The notes under the pieces were generated by a model, which was not told the origin of the DNA, did not search any database, and was given only the letters and a program-made list of their open reading frames with translations. Of a DNA stretch of 64,000 nt, positions 11,783 to 22,080 are shown one piece after another. The position numbers were made by a program, and so were the translations under genes. The DNA is taken from contig JBANDB010000008.1 in the NCBI GenBank assembly GCA_037576215.1, forward strand, positions 4,030,001-4,094,000, written 5' to 3'. Positions within the stretch are counted from its first letter, which is position 1; every line of letters begins with the position of its first letter. The DNA is from Armillaria gallica. Taxonomy: Eukaryota > Basidiomycota > Agaricomycetes > Agaricales > Physalacriaceae.

Positions 11783-11902
11783 AACCGTGGGTTCGAATAA
11801 CCCCTGATTAGTTCTGAATGCTGCCTTCCACTCATCACCACTTTTGATGTGTACATTGTTGTATCCCCATTGAACGTTGAGTTTGGAAAAGTATTTGGTG
11901 CC

Positions 11903-13306
11903 TCACAGTTTGTCCATAAGCTCTGAGATGAGTGGAAGTGGGTCTTGGTTCTTGATTGTCATCTCGTTGAGCTTACGATAATCTTGTACCGGTCGCAGCT
12001 TGCCATCCTTTTTCTTGACAAAGAAAAAAGGTGAAGCCATGGGCGACTTGGAGGGCCGTATTCGTCCACTCGAGAGGTTCTCATCCAAGAACTTGTCGAG
12101 TTCTGCCTGTTCATTTCGATTGAGAGGGTAGACCTTGCAATCAAGGTTGGCGCTGGCATTTGGAGTAAGCTCGATGGTGTGGTCCCATGTCTTTGGTTCA
12201 GGGAGTTCATCAAAGCTATCTTTGTCAAAGAGATTGCTGAAATCCTGACACCACTCTGGGACCATCTCTTCGAACGTCTTGGTCTTTTTGTCTGCGTTGG
12301 CCGCAGCAGCCAAGTCATTGGCGTGATGAGCGTGTATGAGAATGGCCTGTGTGAAATCTATCGTGAGAATGGTATCTCCCTCCTCCAGCTCTTCATCCCA
12401 CTTGTCGTCGGGGTCTGCATCAGGTAGTATGAATGGGTTTTTGTGGCACTTGCACCATGCAAATGTTAATCCTCCTGTCCTCCAATTGATGATCGGATTA
12501 TGCCAGGCTAACCAATCGTGACTGAGGAAGATCTGTTTGTCACTGAGATCTGTTATGGCTAGATCTATTTGTTCCGAATGATCTCCGATTTTGAGATGGA
12601 TCTTGGCGTATTTGGTAATTGATCCTCCTTGGTTTTTGGTTCTGTCAGCATTATAGACTGGGATTGGTGCAGCAGTCACTCGAGTCGGGATGTTGTACTG
12701 TTCAACAAACTTTTGGTTGATGGCACTACTGGTGCATCTACTGTCTACCAACGCAGCTGTGGAGATTTTGGTAAGGGTTCCTGGTGTTCCAATTTCGACG
12801 GGGATAACTAGGTCCTTCCCTTTCCTGCTTAGTGCGCTGATATACCGCTTTGGCTGTCGTAGTTCTTCAAGCCACCAAAGCGCATCAATTCGCTCCATCC
12901 CCCTCATTGCTTTGATCATTGAGTCAACTACTTCCTCTGCGCATGCTTTGTGAATCCAATTCTTTAGGATTGCCTTGGCCTCCGACTCCATTTGTGCTTT
13001 TACCACTCCACGCAGAGTCCACTCAGCTCCGAATGGTTTAAGCCACTCATTATAGGTCTCTCCACTGGTATAAGTGCACGAGAGTTGCGGGGCCTCTTTA
13101 ACCTTCGCGTCGACCCATAGGGGCTCGACTACCGTTGATGAGGTCACCGCTGTTTCTAAAAGGGGTATTAATTTAGTGTTCTTGTTCATCATGAAACTGG
13201 TAATGTCCTTGTCATCAGGTACTTCTTCAATAAAAGCTACCTGATGCCCTCTTTTCACTGCCTGGGCACTAGCAGCTTCCTGTCCTGCGGCTTTCTGGTC
13301 AGTCAT
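11903..13306 (-). pseudogene. Protease and N-terminal reverse transcriptase, element A (467 codons open)
   Basis: This is the longest open stretch of pol in element A. It contains a pol-leader region, a retropepsin-like domain with LVDSRCTSSAIN (about 12735-12765), the second protease block IFLSHDWLAWHNP, and the start of the reverse transcriptase (PLNRNEQAELDKFL, RIRPSKSPMASPFFFVKKKDG). The protease catalytic triplet should be Asp-Ser-Gly as in copy B. Here Gly is replaced by Arg, so the protease is probably inactive even where the frame is open. The methionine at 13306 is not a real start; the pol frame runs in from about 14060. Confidence 0.92.
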
Positions 13307-13339
13307 GGAACGGGAGGTGCATTTCTCGAAGGCACCATC

Positions 13340-14060
13340 TCATAAAGAGACAGCAGGTTGGGCTGACACCATCAGGTGATGGTCGCCTTCACCTGTTTCC
13401 TTCGAGCCTGTCACTGTGATGGATAGGTTCCTCATTTCATTCGGCATTCCCCCTTCGTCGAGCCGCCCTTTGTCACGACAGGCATTGGCAACTAGTTGGG
13501 GGCCCTTGCTCAACTCCAGTTCATCCTCGATCTTCCTGTTGTCCTGGGCTGTCACCAAAGCCCCTTGGTGTATAAGGGATTTAAGACTTTGGTAGCCATA
13601 CAGTGTTCTCTTTTACCAGAGGAGGTTTCACCCAAGCTATTCCCTCAAAACTCCCAGCAAGGCTGGGACTCTATAGAGCTGCTTTGTCAGGGGGAGCGCT
13701 ATGCGCTTGTTTCCCTGCCTCATCCAGTCTAACCATTATGATGGGTGTCACTATGGTAGGTGACTTGTCATTCGATGCTTTCACCCGCAATGGGTTACTC
13801 GCTGAACGTTTAGTCATTGGTAGCCTTACTACCACGACATCTGGTACTGGGATTTGATTCTTGCTTAGTTTCTGGTCTGATTGCAAAGTCGCCAGTATAT
13901 TCGAATGCGCAGTGGTTACTACAGGCGATATATAAGTACATTTAAGGAGTGCGATAGGCATACCAGCTGAAACTAAGTCCTTGGCCAAGTGAGTCAAATC
14001 ATTTACTCCTTGGTGCCCTCTTTTACTTCCTTGATAGTTGAGAGGTTCTCCATAGTTGGG
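13340..14060 (-). pseudogene. Pol leader region, element A
   Basis: Between gag and the protease lies a poorly conserved linker. It contains a QGVND..AKDLVSAGMPI segment also present in copy B (28541-29095), and a Ser/Pro/Gly-rich stretch. It is broken into short pieces (13671-13997 and 13340-13558 open). No catalytic motif is visible. In B the corresponding piece is in one frame with the rest of pol. Confidence 0.7.
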
Positions 14061-14066
14061 TGGTGG

Positions 14067-15661
14067 TCCTAATAAGTGTTGAAGCGTTGTAGTGCTTCTT
14101 CCCAGGTTTTTGGTGCGTTAGGGCAGTCGCACTTGAAGTGGCCTTTCTTGCCACATCAGAAGCATACTGATGCTGCCCTGGCTGCGTCAACATCCATCGG
14201 TGCGCCGCGTCCTCCATAAGTCGTCTCTGTAGCCATCGTCGTTGATGGTATGGGAGCTGCTGTTTGACCACCCTTAATAGGTGTGGTCATCTTCTGTGTC
14301 TGTGATTGCGACGGTGTTGCTGTTGTTCCTTCTGCCTGCTTGAGGCACTAGTTGTAGTCAATCCAGAGTAAGTGAGCCTTCCAGCTTAGATAATCCATTG
14401 GCACGTCTCTGTCAGCCGAGTATATAGTGTTTTTACTCGTCTGGCAGGCAGCCTTCTTGATTTGATGGAGCATGACTTGGTTGTTATTGTGTACTTTGGT
14501 GTGGTAGGCTAGTTCTTTGAATAGCTGGAAGAACTTGTCACCGTCCTTGTGCTCCGATTGCCTAAGCTTCTCCCACTGTGCATACTTTAGCTGCGCATCG
14601 GCATCCTTCCAGAATCTCTTGTTGAGCTCTGACTTGAAGTCTTCATAAGTCAGATACTGCTGCTCCCCATCCTGCATCTTTTCTATGATCTGTGCGCACA
14701 ACTGCCACCACTTTTCGCCATCTTCTGCAAGTCGAGAGATGCAAAAGACGACCTTATGAGGGTGGTGTCAAAAGTGTCGGTTGAACACGTCAAAGTGCAG
14801 TTCGCACTTTAGGAAAAAGCAGGCAATGTTGCTAGAATCCCCTTTGAAATTGTCGACTTCTTTTAAGATTTTTGGTTTGAAGTCATCATAGGGGGCGATG
14901 GCTCCGTCGACTAGCTGCCAGGGTACTGGTGGATCTGGTAGCGGCGGAGGTGCTGGAAAGCATGGGAGTACTACCCTTTGCAGTGCGGCGGGAGGTTGTG
15001 GCTGTGCAGGTTGTCCGCTGCCTCCGCTGCCTGGCTGCGCTGCTCCATGGCCACCACCAGCAAATGGTAGGTACCTGCGTTGGTACATTCCTGGTGCTGC
15101 CTGTCTGCTACTGTAGGAGAAGGTATTCGTGACTCGAGGAGGTGGTACCAGTGGTTCATCCGGCATTGGTTCCTGTATCTCAATTTCCTGTGTGGCTTCT
15201 TCGTAAGGGGGAAATTCCTCTATTACAGCATCCAGGTGTATTTCATTCCATAAGAGACGAGCGTTCCGCTCCGCCTCATACTGTAAGATCTCATCTGCTG
15301 GGAGACCTCTCTGTTTCTTCATAAAATAATTGTTTCTGGCTTGGGAGTTTCCCCAAACCAGAGAGAAGGGTAATTCGTAGGCGAAGTAATTATATATATC
15401 CTGATAATTTGCTTGCCTTAATAGAGCGGGAATGGGGATTGTGGGGTCATCATCTGTTTCGTTATAAAAATTTATGGCGTCAGTTAGCATCATCACTGGG
15501 GAGGGCATTGTTATTGGGGCTGGGGTTGGTACAATTGAGCGGCGGGATGGGGGACGACTCGGAGCCAGAGGGAGACTCTCCATGGATCCCGTTGATGTAC
15601 TCCTGCTCAGGGAGTCCCTCGGTGATGGTGTCGCTCCCCTTGAGCTCGACCGTCTTGCCAC
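14067..15661 (-). pseudogene. Gag polyprotein, element A
   Basis: This is the capsid and nucleocapsid precursor. It has a Ser/Pro-rich N-terminus, a conserved NYFAYELPF segment, a Pro/Gly-rich linker and the retrotransposon-gag core (KFFQLFKELAYHTKV region). It ends in a zinc knuckle CF*CGKKGHFKCDC with an in-frame TGA at 14156-14158, where copy B has Arg CGA (29164-29166). Two further stops (HF*HHPHKV and IDYN*CLKQ) interrupt one frame. Copy B keeps a continuous 482-codon version. Confidence 0.9.
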
Positions 15662-16403
15662 GCTCGTCGATCATATACCTGGCAGCGTCGTGGTTGATGC
15701 TCTCGGGAGTTCAGAGCAGAGTGTAGGGACGTGGGAGTGGGGGTGCGAGGCGCTGGGTGTCGATGTTCTCCCAGTAGGCATGGCTGTAGAGGCCGTGGAT
15801 TCTCCTGAGATGGGAGGGACCAGCAACGGGTTCCTCGATGGTTGGTACAGGCTTGAGTGTCTGCTCGAGGGTCTGTACGGGCTGGTCTCAGAACTGGACA
15901 TGCCTGTATCCTGACGGGGGTAGGGTTTGGTGATCAGGGGATTCATCATGTGCGGAGGGGAAGTAGGCGCTGTATGGAATGGCGACATTATCCCAGAACT
16001 CCTGATCGGGAGACCAAGAGGCCAGGGGTGGTGGAGCATAGTTGATGTTGCTCCAAGGATCGTCACTGGTGGTTGGGGCGTCGGGTCTGGTGTCGCAGCC
16101 CACCTCGGAGTCCCCTGGAGACATCGTCTGCTGTGTTTCGCTCTGTGAGACGGGCATAGTCGCTGGGTGTGGGAGATTGAGGGGTGTATGAACTACTGCT
16201 GGCAGAACCGGTGGGGGAGAGGATGATGATAGGTGTGCGCCTTCTGGGAGGGGTAGGAGGCCTTCTCTCCAGGATGACGGGAGTAAGCGACTCAACAGGG
16301 ATTTCTTCTTCCGACTCTCTAATGATGCTGTGGAGTGAGATCGGTTGTCGCGGTACGGGTGCAACGATGGGTGGCTGCTGCTGTCACTGGTGTGGGATGC
16401 CAT
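15480..16403 (-). pseudogene. ORF1 upstream of gag, element A (307 codons)
   Basis: A Ser/Pro-rich frame starts MASHTSDSSS at 16403, about 150 nt inside the 5' LTR. It contains KKKSLLSRLLPSS, a WDN..IPYSAYFP motif and ends DDAN* at 15480. It has a TGA near 15888 (TGG in copy B) and another stop near 15730. Its last ~180 nt overlap the gag frame, which is +1 relative to it. Copies B (30494-31407) and C (61610-62080) have the same protein, so it is a genuine element ORF. No known domain was recognised. It may be a Gag N-terminal extension reached by frameshifting. Confidence 0.7.
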
Positions 16404-16549
16404 TTACGATTTGGTTAATGGTAAATCCCCTTTGTCATGCTGCAAGTATGATTGCTACTGCGAGGGTGGCGCCGCTTAGCCCAAAGATGGTTTCTGCTAA
16501 GATGGTGGGGGTGTCTGATATGAGGGCTCCAGTTAGGGAGCTTAGAAAA

Positions 16550-16562
16550 AGCTTTGAGCTAA
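16550..16562 (-). other. Self-priming primer-binding site, element A
   Basis: In the element's direction this reads TTAGCTCAAAGCT, one base from the LTR edge. It is not complementary to a tRNA 3' end. It is exactly complementary to AGCTTTGAGCTAA inside the element's own LTR (16708-16720), which lies 35 nt downstream of the TATA box. This is the arrangement of Tf1/sushi-type self-primed retrotransposons, in which the mRNA 5' end folds back as primer. Confidence 0.8.
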
Positions 16563-16563
16563 T

Positions 16564-16978
16564 TGTAAGACCTGAACTCCAATCAAGAGTAAATAATCGG
16601 CTGTTACGTGTTCAAACAGTCACCAACTAGTCTCGTAAGAGAAAGGAGATCAAGACTTACTAAGAAGCGCTTAGCAAGTAAAGAATGTGTTTTGGTATGA
16701 ATAAATGTTAGCTCAAAGCTAAGGAATACACAGCTTTGAGTACACTACTTATATACTAAAGTGAGGGTCCTAATAAGTCCTAAAGGTGAGGGTACCATGT
16801 TAGAAAGTGAATAAGCCAAATACACGGTAGCTGAGAATAATACACGTCGGGCAAGTGTGGCTGTGAAGATTTATGAAGACTTCCGTGAAGTCGCAGATCT
16901 AAAGATAAGATAAAGGTAAGCACTGGAGATAAGATAAGATAAGAGGCACTTAGATAAAGAAATGAATAAATCATAACA
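16564..16978 (-). repeat. 5' LTR of element A (415 bp)
   Basis: The partner of 8595-8984 has the same TGTAAG..TAACA ends, carries a 25-bp extra block and is followed by the TSD copy TTTAC (16979-16983). In the element's direction it has GATAAG-type sites near the start (16903-16945), a TATA box (TATATAAGT, 16755 to 16747) and the self-priming R stretch. Confidence 0.95.
16747..16755 (-). promoter_or_regulatory. TATA box in 5' LTR of element A
   Basis: TATATAAGT on the minus strand lies 35 nt upstream of the 13-nt stretch that pairs with the primer-binding site. Copies B (31706-31714) and C (near 62518-62526) have the same box at the same spacing. This points to transcription starting at or next to the self-priming stretch. 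Confidence 0.7.
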
Positions 16979-16983
16979 TTTAC

Positions 16984-17150
16984 TTTCTTCTTGCAGCACT
17001 CATTTGGAAGGCAAGATTAACTTTGTGTATGTGGCCTAATGTTTTCAAGGTCAATAAATTTGATTCCACTGTCTAATTTGTGATCAGAGATCACTCTGAC
17101 CCATGGAAAGCAATTGAAGATTTCATTAATTTTATTTATATGTTTTCTTG
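16984..17150 (-). repeat. Diverged tandem repeat unit 3, right of element A
   Basis: This continues the ~150-bp repeat interrupted by element A. The minus-strand reading gives a W-V-R-V-I-S-D-H-K-L-D type peptide parallel to unit 2. A TTCTTCTTGCAG next to the junction resembles a splice acceptor on the plus strand, but its meaning is unclear. Confidence 0.45.
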
Positions 17151-17817
17151 CTGTTTCAGGCTCTTAATTGTTGTTTTGTCTTGCAATTGGAATATGCTCT
17201 GGTGAACAAACATAGTGTTTAGAAACACTTTATAGTGTAGAATTAGTGTCTCAAAATGTGGAGCAAACAGACCAATACCCATAAAGATATGCAAAGATTC
17301 AATTTTAGCTAATATACACAAGTATCTACAGTGTGGATGCTCCAGATATGGATATCACTTGTCAGGTACTCTAATATCTGCAGGGCAGATCTGGATGCAT
17401 CTGTGCTATGCTTTATTGTAAATTTTCTCTCCTTATCCTACAGTGATTCTTCCAACAGCCACTCTTTACAATCATAAACTTGATGTTTATCTTGTAATTT
17501 TAAGTGCATTAAATATTACTCTGCCAGTATTTTATCTAATCATCTTTGTGCCTTTGATAAAACATCTGATGTCCCTGGGATCTCTACTAATGCATATCCA
17601 CATTCAGTGATGAGTTTCTAGTTCATTGTAACCAAAGGGGCTGCCACCAACATTGCCACAGACAGCTGGATTTGTCCCAGACCTGAAATATTGGACCATA
17701 GAGGTCATTATGCTGAAACCAAGGTCTGCCCTGTATGTCATGGTGTATTTATCTTGATCAATGCTGATACAGGGGCAGACACATATATCTCAACACTCAT
17801 TATGCAGTTGTCGCTCT
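17151..17817. other. AT-rich spacer
   Basis: No complete ORF or repeat was recognised. A plus-strand coding-like stretch at about 17640-17800 (containing VCPVCHGVF) may be an eroded exon. Confidence 0.4.
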
Positions 17818-18072
17818 CACTGCATGATGGCTTTGATATGTAAAGCTGAAATATTGAAATTGAAAGATATTTATTTTTAGCTAGTTTTTAGCTTAAAATA
17901 TCAAAAAAATATGCATAATATTTTTTTTATATTTGTGAAAATCACCTCAAAACTAGATAAAATCACAAATATAGAAAATATTTTATACATATCTCTTTAA
18001 TATTTTGGGCTAAAATTAAATATTTTTCAATTTCAATATTTCAGCCTCACATATCAAAGCCATCATGCAGTG
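17818..18072. mobile_element. Palindromic MITE with CACTG termini
   Basis: A 255-bp AT-rich sequence begins CACTGCATGATGGCTTTGAT and ends with its near-exact inverted complement. The outer ~64 bp match almost perfectly and the inner parts also pair, meeting near 17950, so the whole unit can fold into one long hairpin. It is flanked by TCT on both sides (17815-17817 and 18073-18075). CACTR ends with a 3-bp duplication are typical of the CACTA/CMC transposon superfamily. It has no coding capacity and would depend on a transposase elsewhere. Confidence 0.75.
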
Positions 18073-18075
18073 TCT

Positions 18076-19790
18076 GGAAAATTCAATTATAAAGTCACCA
18101 CTTCTACTCTACTGTCATGCTATAGAAGACTGTCTCAGAATGGGTCCATACTCAAATATTTGAGGATATCAGTAGTCTTTCAATTGCTCACCTATAGTGT
18201 GTTCTGCTATGCATAATGATATACTTTAGTAAGATTGTTAAGGAAGGTACCAACAATATATTTTGCTCTAAGAATTATCTCAGATGCAAAGGCCCAATAT
18301 TTCTTTACAGAGAGCTTGAAATTCTTGGCAATGAGATACTTAGAAAGGTATCTGAAAATTGATACCAAGGCCATCAAAGTATGTAAAGTGGGAGAATTGC
18401 AGCTGACATAAAACTTTGTGATTGTCAACAATTTTGCTAAAATTGATAAGTTCACATTTTCTGCTCTCAGAGTCTTCCTCTGATCATCATATAAACTCAG
18501 ATGAAGACATTCTTTCTGAGATCAGAAATGCTAAATAAGGATTCTTAAGCAATGACAATATATTCATCTATATAGTAAAATAAACAACTTTTGGTTTTTA
18601 AGAGTGCTATACTGTAGGGAGAAAACTATCAAGTATTATGATTTTCCAGTTTTGTTTCTTAATACTTGCTTCATCACACATTATGGTAGGCTGGTTTCCA
18701 ATATCATATGTGACAGCCTTGAAATCTGATTAGATACTAACTGGAAACACTTAATTTTAAGTATTTTTGAGTCTAAAGTTTCCTAATTTCAGCACTATCA
18801 TACATCATTTGGGTCTAGTTTCCTATCAAGAGAAAATCAGGACTGTCACACTCTTCTAGCAGTTTCCTCCCTACATGCACATACACTATCCACTATTAAA
18901 ATAACTTAGTAGGAGATTTAAGTCTTCTTTTCTCTCTTCTCTGCTATATGTTTATCTTATTAGTCAATTATAGTATCTTTCCATCTGTCTGTTATGCCAA
19001 AATGCAATGTGACCGGTCTGAGGGTCCAGACTTCAAACTTTATTACAATTTTGATATTATATGAGCACTGTCTATTCTGGGCTCTTCTCTAGCCTAATAA
19101 GCTATTTTAATATATATCTGCAGAACTTGTATCATTTTCCCTGATGTCTCAGTCTCTGTTGTGAAGACATTTGTCAGCCCCATGATAATTTTTCCATCCA
19201 TGCCTTCTATATGACTGAGTATCACTATCCTTTGAAGAAGCCATAGCGCCTTCTATAATCTTCTTTCAAAAAGAATATGAATCTGTATGGCATCTGGTCA
19301 TTGCCTATTTCATAACACACATTCTTGAATCTTGCAAGTGGCTCACTTTGCTGAACAGCCCAATCAAGAGCTTAAACTGACCTGGCACATACTCAAAGGG
19401 AGGTTGAAAGGCTCAAGTGAGAACTTGAAGATACTTGCACTTTGATCACATTTGTTTTAATATTCTATCAACTCATTTTAGACTCTGGGTGATGAGAAGA
19501 GACAAGAAAAGACTCTCTTATGACTCATTGTGGAATACAGTGACATATCCAATGATGAGAATGCATAATTGGAAAGACAGCTGGTTTGTGCAAACAATTC
19601 AGCTCCTCTATGAGGAAGTCTGATTGTGTGGTGTGATGGTGGCACTAGGATGTCTCAACCCTAAAACCACCTTTCTGAGCTTATTCTTATCTTTCTTCTT
19701 GGCCTGACACTCTGCTCCATGATGAGGTATGTGCTATTGTTTCATTCTAGATGATTTCTTTGTTGAAGGAAATGGAAGGCTATGCCATGG
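18076..19790. other. AT-rich spacer
   Basis: Only short open frames are seen and no family was recognised. The minus-strand open frame at 18207-18455 and the plus-strand one at 19435-19623 have no motif I can name. Confidence 0.4.
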
Positions 19791-20062
19791 GGCAAGCTGA
19801 AGAAGCAGCATAATAGCGACAGAGAAGGAGAAGAAGATTGAGAGACATCAGATCCCGAGCTTCTAGATGAGTACTAAGCCCTCACCAGGCCTCAGACACA
19901 GACACAGACATAGATCCGCGGAGACGACAATGCGATACGGGTTAAGGAACGATACAGCTGGCAAGGTACATAATGATATGGCTACTGTATGTACGTATGT
20001 ACCTAGGACTTCCCATCGGTCCGAACTGGTCGCGCAACACCAGATCGCAACATTCTTAGCAT
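19790..20062. other. CpG-retaining island of unknown origin
   Basis: About 270 bp differ from their surroundings in keeping many CpG sites (GATCCGCGG, GACGACAATGCG, GGTCGCGCAAC). A 65-codon plus-strand frame lies at 19867-20064 with no known domain. It could be a recent insertion, part of an LTR, or a small gene end. Confidence 0.35.
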
Positions 20063-20064
20063 GA

Positions 20065-20815
20065 GTGATTTGGAGAGTGTTTGTTTATTTTCCTTTGTTT
20101 GTTCATCTCAGCAAAATGCACCCAAGGCTTGAAGAGCTGAACCTAGCCATAGTGCAGTGAATACACTAAGACAATCCTTGTGCTATACATTGATTAATCA
20201 AATGCTTCAGATTAGTTGGAGAGACAGCTAGATATGGTTACATTAATCAGGCTTCTTAGTCCAATCTATTTTCATAGTCTTGTAGAAACATATGTTTATG
20301 CATATGAAAACTATATATAAAATAATGTTTTCACAGTGTTTCATCAACAGGAGTGATAGTTTCTTTGTCAGTTCTTTCTGACAGTCTTCATTCACTTAGA
20401 GGAAACTCTTGCTGCACCCTGTTTATTTCATGCCTGCCCAGCATTGGTGATATAAGTTTAGATTGGAAGATGCATGTAAGGTGTCAGTTTAATGACTTCA
20501 TTTGTATATTACCAGCTGTCTCTTTCAGAATATTGGCACTATCAAATGAGAGTCACTTTCTCTCACTTAACTGGTACTACCACTCTTAAAAATTAAATTA
20601 TTGATGAAAGCATTCTTGTCACTGATATATGCTTACATGATCATACATTTCTACTTAATATTGATATTGCTGTCTGGCAGAAGTGACCTACATATACAAT
20701 TGGACATTTACTGTAAACCAGTCAATAGGACTCTAGAGCTACAAGTAATGTGAGTGTATCATCTGTGTTGCAGGTTTTGGTCTCATACTGTTGGCAGTGC
20801 CACAGACTGGGATGT
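20065..20815. other. AT-rich spacer
   Basis: No gene, repeat or RNA recognised. Confidence 0.4.
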
Positions 20816-21007
20816 CTTGTGCTTGCTTCCACAGAATATACAGAGGTTGTTCTTTCAGTGGCAGTTTTTCTTCCTAAGTAAGACAGCTGCTTTTATCTAG
20901 CTTATTAGCATAAGGCTTAGGATTGGAAGCAGATCTCAGGGAATTGGAATTGAACAACTTTGGAGCTGATCCAGAGGTTAAAGAGTTGGAGTTGGAATTG
21001 AAACCCT
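20816..21007 (-). pseudogene. Family I gag fragment
   Basis: This is a ~190-bp scrap matching element F at about 757-951, covering the zinc-knuckle region and the Ser/Asn-rich linker. It is truncated at both ends and carries small deletions. It joins the inverted-repeat arm at 21003-21118. Confidence 0.8.
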
Positions 21008-21118
21008 ATAAGGTATAGTGCAACGACAAAGTCCTTATGTTTTAATTCTGTTGCTTCTTTTTCTATCATAGCACTTTCTGCCTCCATGACCTTGCTTCTT
21101 CATATGCTACTTACACTG
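21003..21118 (-). repeat. Inverted repeat, left arm
   Basis: The reverse complement matches 22649-22760 over about 115 bp with roughly 85% identity by eye. Both arms can be read as related peptides containing IEKEA and KHKDFVV, on opposite strands. The source element is not identified. Confidence 0.6.
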
Positions 21119-21123
21119 TGGAG

Positions 21124-21424
21124 TGTCAGGTCGCTATAAACCCCAACTATTAAATAGACACAAATACACCATGCTCCTCAGTGCCAGGACATAAAGAGAA
21201 ACAACAACTTGAATTACCTATTAAATAGACATAAATATGGAATGCTAGTAGTATATGAGCTAGAGAATAAAAATAAAATATTAATATTAATAAACCTTCT
21301 TAGTGCTAGAATATAAAGAACAACTGAGGAGAGACAGTGACATGCTTGAGTTTATATATGAGAGTATGTAAGCAAGATGACTAAGAGTATTGCAAAAGGA
21401 GTGATAGGTATAGCCAGGCTAACA
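21124..21424 (-). repeat. Copia-relic 3' LTR (301 bp)
   Basis: It starts TGTCAGGTCGC and ends GGCTAACA. In the element's direction it follows a purine-rich tract (CTGTGGAGGTG) directly downstream of the RNase H coding end. About 130 bp of it recur at 44541-44683, linking the two copia relics as one family. Confidence 0.7.
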
Positions 21425-21444
21425 CACCTCCACAGTGCAAGTAG

Positions 21445-22080
21445 TCAAGCATGTAAAGTAAGTTTAAGAAAAAAATAATGTTTACCATAAAAAATGTGAC
21501 CCAAAGATTTGGTGAAAATATCAGCAGTTTGATTATAAGTGGATATCCATACAATGGAGAAAGAGTTGTTCATAATATGTTCATGAATGAAGTGATACCA
21601 AATATCAATGTGTTTCAATTGCAAAGATGTAGAGAGAGAATTTGTCATGTCAATGGAGCTTCAATTGTTAAAATGAATTGGGAAGGGACATGGGACAGGA
21701 AGATTGAGAGAAATGAGGAATAAATGGATCCAGAGTCTTTCTTTGATCGCATGAGCTAATGCTATATATTTAGATTCTATAAAGGAAAGAGCTATAGTCT
21801 TCTGTTTGATACTGGACCAAGAGACAAGACCACCAAAAAGATAGAAGGCATAATCTAATACACTTTTGTGATCAGATTTATCTATAGCCTAGTCAGCATC
21901 AGTCATCCATCTATCATTCAAGTAAGTTACAGCAATGTATAAAGGATCAGTCATTTTTGTGATAAAAGTGTAAGTTGATCTATAATCCTCAGGATGTTGG
22001 CTGAATTCCTGAGCAACTGTTGGAGAATTTGTCTTGACCTTATAAGGTAAATTAGCATGTAATGCCAATGTCAAATATAA
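21445..22080 (-). pseudogene. Copia RNase H C-terminus relic
   Basis: The minus-strand frames show the end of a Ty1/copia polyprotein: a degraded LSFIESKYIALAHAIKE (family: S-T-E-A-E-Y) and the terminal KHIDIWYHFIHEHI followed by NQTADIFTKSLG. Both are diagnostic of copia RNase H. Several stops are present and the upstream two-thirds of the element are missing. The LTR follows immediately. Confidence 0.85.

Larger units (their letters stand above)
8595..16978 (-). mobile_element. Complete Ty3/gypsy chromovirus A (family II)
   Basis: An 8384-bp minus-strand element is bounded by two LTRs and flanked by a 5-bp target duplication TTTAC (8590-8594 and 16979-16983). Internal order is primer-binding site, ORF1, gag, protease, reverse transcriptase, RNase H, integrase, chromodomain and polypurine tract, i.e. 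the gypsy order with a chromovirus C-terminus. It is closely related to B (23819-31980), C and E. Both gag and pol carry stops and at least one frameshift, so the copy is not autonomous. Confidence 0.96.
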
